DNA from: Anaerolineales bacterium UBA6055
Lineage (GTDB): Bacteria; Chloroflexota; Anaerolineae; Aggregatilineales; Phototrophicaceae
Length of the DNA: 64,000 nt
Assembly: GCA_002428985.1 (NCBI GenBank)
Contig: DIYL01000021.1
Coordinates: 1-64,000 of the forward strand
Direction: 5' to 3'
Of the stretch, positions 59,454 through 64,000 are shown piece after piece. Position 1 is the stretch's first letter. The number at the start of each line of letters is the position of its first letter. The notes under the pieces are model-generated. The model was given only the letters and a program-made list of their open reading frames with translations. It did no database searches and was not told where the DNA came from. The position numbers and the translations under genes were made by a program.

Positions 59454-60692
59454 TTATCCACTCTGCCCAACAGGGACAATGGTTGGTTGTGGTGGTGATG
59501 TCGGGAATAGTGTCGCTGTTACAACAGTCCCGTCAGGGTTAGTAATAGGTTCGGCAGTCACTTGTCCCGCTGGAACAGCACCCGTACATGCCTGCGAGGC
59601 TATATCGCGGTTGGTTGTCACCTCGGCTCGATTAATCCCTGTACCAACAGTTTGCAAATTGAGCGCGTTATTATATTGATCTCGAGCGCCACAAGCATCC
59701 CCTTGTTCAGCAAGTGTATCGCCGTAGCTAGCATATGCTTCTTGCAGTTCTACCATCACCTGACCGTTTAAATAATTAGCCAGTCCTTGTTCATAGGCAA
59801 TACGACTAAATAAACGTACGGATTCTGCAGGATTGGTAATCTTCAAACGTTGTGCATCGAGATAAAGTTGTGCGATAAACCGTTCATAATTGAGACCTTG
59901 AATATCCCCATAGGCTTCAGCACGACCCGTAATGACAATGCCTTCTGCTAATTTACCCGTCCGGAACAGGCGTGTCGCTTCGGATGTCATCGCATTAAAA
60001 TAGAGGGATTCGACAGTTGCCCGTTGGAAACTATCATCAATAGCGATAATCGCATCAAGTGTATCAATCGCATCTTCGAAGTTCTCTTCTGCCATTTGTG
60101 CTTGTGCTTCGGCAAGCAATCCATCCATATCAAAGTCGAACAAACCTGTAGCAGGTTCTTCGGTTGCTAGTACCGTTTCAATCGTTGGCTCAAGTGTGAA
60201 TGTCACTTCTACTGTTGGTGTGATGGTTGGCGATGGTGTTGTGGTTGGTGTGAATGTTGCTGTTGGCAAGGTATCCAGATAGAGTTGAGTTGCTGTTGGG
60301 ATAAAATCAACTAGACAATCCGGAGACGGTGTTTGCTCCAACATGAATTCCATCCGGCGTTCCAGCAAACCTGTATTACCACCATCAATATCGGTCTGCA
60401 TTTGGTCACATTGGGTTTGAATTTCGGCAGCGAGGGTCGCAGTTGCATTTGATCGTGCGATGGTGACACCCGAATTCCATCCGGCAAATGTTGAAATCAT
60501 TACGAGCACGCCTGCCAGCAAGACGCTAAACATACCAACGATACCCCACACAATACAACCAGGGCCACTCGGACTTTGATCTTCTGGTTTACCATAGAAT
60601 GCATCTGGTGGTGGATTGGTAAATTGGCTTGGGTGTTGCCCCTGAAATGGGCTACGCGGTTCGGTATCATCGGGTCTTTGCATTGCCTGCAT
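59454..60692 (-). CDS. membrane-anchored protein with TPR-like domain
   Basis: About 412 residues. A Pro-rich cytoplasmic N-terminus (about 1-45) precedes one membrane helix (CIVWGIVGMFSVLLAGVLVMI). A coiled segment, then a Thr/Pro-rich linker (about 150-170, TATFTPTTTPSPTITPT), lead to a helical TPR-like region (about 190-370: AEENFEDAIDTLDAIIA, LQEAYASYGDTLAEQGDACGA). The tail is Thr/Pro-rich again. Low-complexity Thr/Pro linkers suggest an extracellular spacer. ATG 60692 is used; 60683 is also possible. The 60693-60972 gap upstream shows no coding or repeat signal. Confidence 0.75.
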   Translation of the reverse strand: MQAMQRPDDTEPRSPFQGQHPSQFTNPPPDAFYGKPEDQSPSGPGCIVWGIVGMFSVLLAGVLVMISTFAGWNSGVTIARSNATATLAAEIQTQCDQMQTDIDGGNTGLLERRMEFMLEQTPSPDCLVDFIPTATQLYLDTLPTATFTPTTTPSPTITPTVEVTFTLEPTIETVLATEEPATGLFDFDMDGLLAEAQAQMAEENFEDAIDTLDAIIAIDDSFQRATVESLYFNAMTSEATRLFRTGKLAEGIVITGRAEAYGDIQGLNYERFIAQLYLDAQRLKITNPAESVRLFSRIAYEQGLANYLNGQVMVELQEAYASYGDTLAEQGDACGARDQYNNALNLQTVGTGINRAEVTTNRDIASQACTGAVPAGQVTAEPITNPDGTVVTATLFPTSPPQPTIVPVGQSG

Positions 60693-60972
60693 ATCCTCAT
60701 CAATCGTCCAGCTAAACGGCGCGTATTATAGCCTAGCACACGACGAATGCCTAGCCAACGCTTTACCTATGATTTTGTACAATCCATACTACTTCACATC
60801 TCTTTATATTTGTCTTTTTCATCAACCTATCTAATACTAATCCAGCCCTAGTGGCAAATTCTAATGTTAAATTTAGAGCATGTCAGGTAAGATAACTCAA
60901 ACGGACTAACGTCCATTTAGAAAGACCAAATAACATGGTTGAGATAGATAATCATTTGAGAGAGGCAATAAA

Positions 60973-61767
60973 ATGGCACAACAATACTTGCCATTGATGG
61001 AAACAGCAATCAAACCAGGATTTGCAAATTCGCTCCCGTTCCAATATTTTGCAGCAGATGAGTTCCCAAGTGTGAACCCTGTACATTGGTTGAACTCACA
61101 TTTTGCAGTCGGCGGATGGAGTTCACTCCAGCGTTTGAGTGGGATGCTAACCGCACATATGACCCGCATCGCACCGCGTAATGGCTTTACATGGCACCCA
61201 CATCGTGGATTAGAAATCTACACATGGATTCTAGAAGGTGAAGTCTACCACGAGGACATTACCGGCGGTAAAGGTGTGCTTAAGGCTGGTGATTTACAGC
61301 GCATGTTTTCCGGCAATTATATTGAACATCAAGAACTGAATCTGACGGATACACCCGCGCGTGTGATTCAAATCTGGTATATTGCTGACCCCAAACATCG
61401 TGGACTCGAGCCACATTACCAGCAACTCAGCAATAACGAATTACCCAAGCGACAAATCGGCGATGCAACTGTCTTCAGTTTGATCGGTGATGATTCGCCA
61501 ATGACCCAACATATGGACGGACGACTTACCGCAACACAAGTTAGTGCATCAGGTACAACCATAGTTGAAAATCCAAGAACAGGTGAAGACCTCTTTTTGT
61601 ACGTCACCGATGGTACTGGTCAGGTGACATATGATGGTGACACCTACGCACTCGGACAATATGACGTGCTGTTGGTACGCCCCGAAGCAGACAACGTCGA
61701 AATCACAGCCAGTGGTGACGATCGACTCGATTATATGAGCTTCTATCTGCCACCGTTTTTAGGGTAA
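60973..61767 (+). CDS. pirin-family protein
   Basis: A 264-residue bicupin of the pirin/YhaK family. Metal-binding residues of the N-terminal cupin are visible in WHPHRGLEIYTW (two His), GGKGVLKAGDLQRM, and EHQELN (His and Glu). Bacterial pirins can act as quercetinase-like dioxygenases or redox sensors; which applies here is not decidable. The C-terminal cupin starts about residue 165. GAGAGG precedes the ATG. Confidence 0.9.
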   Translation: MAQQYLPLMETAIKPGFANSLPFQYFAADEFPSVNPVHWLNSHFAVGGWSSLQRLSGMLTAHMTRIAPRNGFTWHPHRGLEIYTWILEGEVYHEDITGGKGVLKAGDLQRMFSGNYIEHQELNLTDTPARVIQIWYIADPKHRGLEPHYQQLSNNELPKRQIGDATVFSLIGDDSPMTQHMDGRLTATQVSASGTTIVENPRTGEDLFLYVTDGTGQVTYDGDTYALGQYDVLLVRPEADNVEITASGDDRLDYMSFYLPPFLG

Positions 61768-61934
61768 TCATTATCCTCACCAATAATATGTAAGGATGAA
61801 CCCATGTGTACCTCCGCCGACGCATAGGTACCTCCTTACAAATACCAATTAAACAACCCGTTTGTCATTCGTAAGAGTTTCACGCGATAATCATCTGTAT
61901 GATATGACGTAAACCTGACAAATGGAGTCCTCTC

Positions 61935-63161
61935 ATGCGTGACGCAACGACAGTTCCATCTAATAAAAAATGGCGTGTTTTATTATTGCTCTCACTGGCA
62001 GAGCTACTGGCAATGGCGGTGTGGTTTTCAGCATCAGCAGTTGTACCTGCTCTAACTGAGGCGTGGTCATTAGACGCCAATGGACAATCATGGCTGACAA
62101 TGTCAGTGCAAGTTGGGTTTGTCGTTGGCGCATTTGGATCAGCAATACTCACATTAGCTGACCGGATTCCGAGTAAGTGGTTCTTCACAGGGGCAACATT
62201 TGCTTCAGCGATCGCGACGGCATTAATCCCATTGATTGCTGATGGACTCGTCATAGCGCTGATTTTACGCTTTTTGACAGGTGTATTTCTAGCAGGCGTG
62301 TATCCTGTTGGGATGAAAATTATGACGACATGGACGGTTAAAGATCGCGGATTGGGCATTGGTCTCTTAGTCGGTGCGCTAGCCATCGGATCAGCATCAC
62401 CCCATCTACTCAATGCAGTTGGTGGTGTGACTGACTGGCAACCTGTGCTTTATCTGGCAGCAGGACTGGCGGCAATTGGTGGATTTATCGGACTATTTTT
62501 CATTGACGTTGGACCGAATGTGACTCCCTCCCCGAAATTTGAATGGCAACATATTAGTAAGATTTTGCGCGATAAAGATGTCATGTTAGCCAACCTCGGC
62601 TACCTTGGACATATGTGGGAATTATATGCGATGTGGGCGTGGATTCCAGCATTTTTACTAGCGAGCTTCGCCATATCAGGTGTTGATGCAACTATGGCAA
62701 GCGTCGTTGCGTTTATGGTCGTTGCCGCAGGTGGCATCGGTAGTTTTCTAGCGGGTAAACTTGCTGATCAGTTTGGGCGCACGACCTTAACCACACTGTC
62801 GCTTATTATCAGTGGAACATGTGCCCTCTTGATCGGACAATTATTCGGTGGAAACCCGATTCTATTATCCATCGTCGCAGTTGTATGGGGTTTTACAATC
62901 ATTGCGGACTCAGCACAATTTTCAGCATGTGTCACAGAATTAGCTGATAGACGTTTCGTCGGTACAGCGCTGACGCTCCAGACAAGCCTCGGTTTTCTAT
63001 TGACGTTATTTTCAATTCGCCTCACCCCAACCTTTGTTGATTTAGTGGGTTGGCAATGGGCGTTTGCATTTTTAGCATTTGGACCAGTCGTCGGTATTAT
63101 CGCTATGATGACCTTACGGCGGTCGCCAGCATCAATAAAATTAGCGGCGGGTAAACGCTAA
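61935..63161 (+). CDS. MFS transporter
   Basis: A 408-residue major facilitator with 12 predicted membrane helices in two six-helix halves. It starts with a short cytoplasmic arm (SNKKWRVLLLLSLAELLAMAVWFSASAVVPAL). The loop 4-5 segment YPVGMKIMTTWTVKDRGLGIG resembles nitrate/cyanate-type (CynX-like) members, and AGKLADQFGRTTL lies between helices 8 and 9, as in the MFS motif A repeat. The substrate is unknown. GGAG lies seven to eight bases upstream of the ATG. Confidence 0.9.
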   Translation: MRDATTVPSNKKWRVLLLLSLAELLAMAVWFSASAVVPALTEAWSLDANGQSWLTMSVQVGFVVGAFGSAILTLADRIPSKWFFTGATFASAIATALIPLIADGLVIALILRFLTGVFLAGVYPVGMKIMTTWTVKDRGLGIGLLVGALAIGSASPHLLNAVGGVTDWQPVLYLAAGLAAIGGFIGLFFIDVGPNVTPSPKFEWQHISKILRDKDVMLANLGYLGHMWELYAMWAWIPAFLLASFAISGVDATMASVVAFMVVAAGGIGSFLAGKLADQFGRTTLTTLSLIISGTCALLIGQLFGGNPILLSIVAVVWGFTIIADSAQFSACVTELADRRFVGTALTLQTSLGFLLTLFSIRLTPTFVDLVGWQWAFAFLAFGPVVGIIAMMTLRRSPASIKLAAGKR

Positions 63162-63301
63162 TATCGCGTGATTAACCAAGACAGCATATTAAACTTGCAA
63201 TCAAGGTAAAGTATAATGCATTAATCTAAAACTCATAATTGCTATCTGCAACAAGCGCAATAATCTCATTTGATAGTAGGTTTATTGGAGATTCTCACAT
63301 T

Positions 63302-64000
63302 GTGAATAAGAGCTCACGCCGCAATATAATTTCCCCTCGCACTATTCTTACAACATTTTTTTTAACCATCTATATGTTAGTGCTATTGTTTTTAATACTG
63401 GTTTTTGGTGTCGGTAATTCGAGGGCTCTCCACCTTATGTTTGCAGTTACAATTGCGACAATGGTTATAGTACATATCATTTACCAGAAAAACATGACTT
63501 TACTTTATTCACTATTACCGCTGTTAATTCTACATCTAATATGGAAGCCAATAGTTGGTATAGTTCTGGGAGATGTTGACCCTACTCTTTGGATATTTTC
63601 TGACATTCCACTACTGTATTATGTTCTGCAAACGCCAATCTATTTTGTCATCTTCCTCTTCTGTGTTCTTGTACTCATATTAAACTACGTACCCGTTGTT
63701 AAGAAATGGAATCGTCAACCAATTGATTGGGAACATATTCCGGTACGCGGTATAAGATGGATAATTGGATCAATATGTCTATTTATTGCTTATCATTTTT
63801 TTTCCGCAGATGTAAACTTATATGCGAATCAAATATGGTTATTCGATCGCATTGTTCTGATGATCATAAGCATATTGGTATTTGTAAATCCGATATTCGT
63901 CTTGCCTTTTGTTATTTATGCTTCCAACTACAACTTGCAGCTTTCTATTCCCATTGGACAAAATAGCTATCACCATCTAAAGTTTGCGTTCCAGTTCCTA
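63302..64000 (+). CDS. multi-pass membrane protein, 5' part (cut by window end)
   Basis: A frame opening with GTG at 63302 stays open for 233 codons to the last base of the window, so only the N-terminal part is seen. GGAG at 63287-63290 may be the ribosome binding site, with somewhat long spacing. The translation is strongly hydrophobic with about seven membrane segments (for example ILTTFFLTIYMLVLLFLILV, and FVIFLFCVLVLILNYVPVV). It is A+T-rich. No family can be assigned from this part. Confidence 0.75.
   Translation, partial: MNKSSRRNIISPRTILTTFFLTIYMLVLLFLILVFGVGNSRALHLMFAVTIATMVIVHIIYQKNMTLLYSLLPLLILHLIWKPIVGIVLGDVDPTLWIFSDIPLLYYVLQTPIYFVIFLFCVLVLILNYVPVVKKWNRQPIDWEHIPVRGIRWIIGSICLFIAYHFFSADVNLYANQIWLFDRIVLMIISILVFVNPIFVLPFVIYASNYNLQLSIPIGQNSYHHLKFAFQFL

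Overview
The window is a moderately A+T-rich stretch of bacterial chromosome with about 50 recognisable protein genes on both strands. I see no rRNA, tRNA, CRISPR array or complete insertion sequence. The gene mix points to a large-genome, free-living bacterium, most plausibly a member of the Chloroflexota (Anaerolineae-like). The pointers are a Uma2 nuclease, DUF2304 and YfhO membrane proteins, SH3/propeller secreted proteins, VapBC modules, an F420-type nitroreductase-like protein, large STAND ATPases, and palindromic GTAGGGAC-type repeats dropped inside genes. This placement is inference from gene content; no marker gene settles it.

Layout. 0.1-7.7 kb holds an esterase, an APC permease with regulatory tails, a malic enzyme-phosphotransacetylase fusion, a Uma2 nuclease and small proteins. 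7.7-12.3 kb holds a very large YfhO-flippase fusion and an orphan antitoxin. 12.5-15.7 kb holds a DUF4062-nSTAND-HEAT ATPase. 15.8-19.5 kb holds two secreted paralogues flanking a VapBC pair. 19.7-30 kb holds acetyltransferases, repeat-tailed membrane proteins, a VOC protein with a secreted nuclease, a LysR gene with a divergent secreted protein, a PAS/GAF histidine kinase, and TetR and HD-like proteins. 30-33.2 kb is a leftward sugar-metabolism operon (TIM-barrel isomerase, aldo-keto reductase, Gfo/Idh/MocA dehydrogenase, small membrane protein). 33.3-38.5 kb holds a class III nucleotide cyclase, an SDR, an RTX-like secreted protein, a duplicated SDR 3' end and an SH3-tailed secreted protein. 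38.6-50.5 kb holds a membrane-anchored nucleoside-deoxyribosyltransferase-like protein, an FtsK translocase with a giant disordered N-terminus, an SH3-propeller protein, a MOSC gene with a duplicated 3' end flanking a membrane-protein gene, and a HerA-like ATPase. 50.8-53.7 kb holds a second DUF4062-nSTAND ATPase ending in an FGE/C-type-lectin-like domain. 53.9-64 kb holds a response regulator, a GH39 glycosidase with an epimerase, a lipoprotein, rhomboid, DUF2304, TPR, pirin and MFS proteins, and a membrane protein cut by the window edge.

The most interesting material is the pair of predicted conflict/defence ATPases (12.5-15.7 and 50.8-53.7 kb). They share the DUF4062 and ATPase modules and differ only in the C-terminal module. 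One ends in recently amplified HEAT repeats. The other ends in an FGE fold whose last codons are almost all NNY, the pattern expected of a diversity-generating-retroelement target, and it carries a palindromic repeat inserted in frame. A stand-alone cyclase with a C-terminal domain resembling one seen on TIR proteins is a third candidate signalling or defence protein. Two unrelated loci (SDR/RTX and MOSC/membrane protein) show the same unusual architecture: an intact gene, a foreign-looking cargo gene, then a second decayed copy of the first gene's 3' end.
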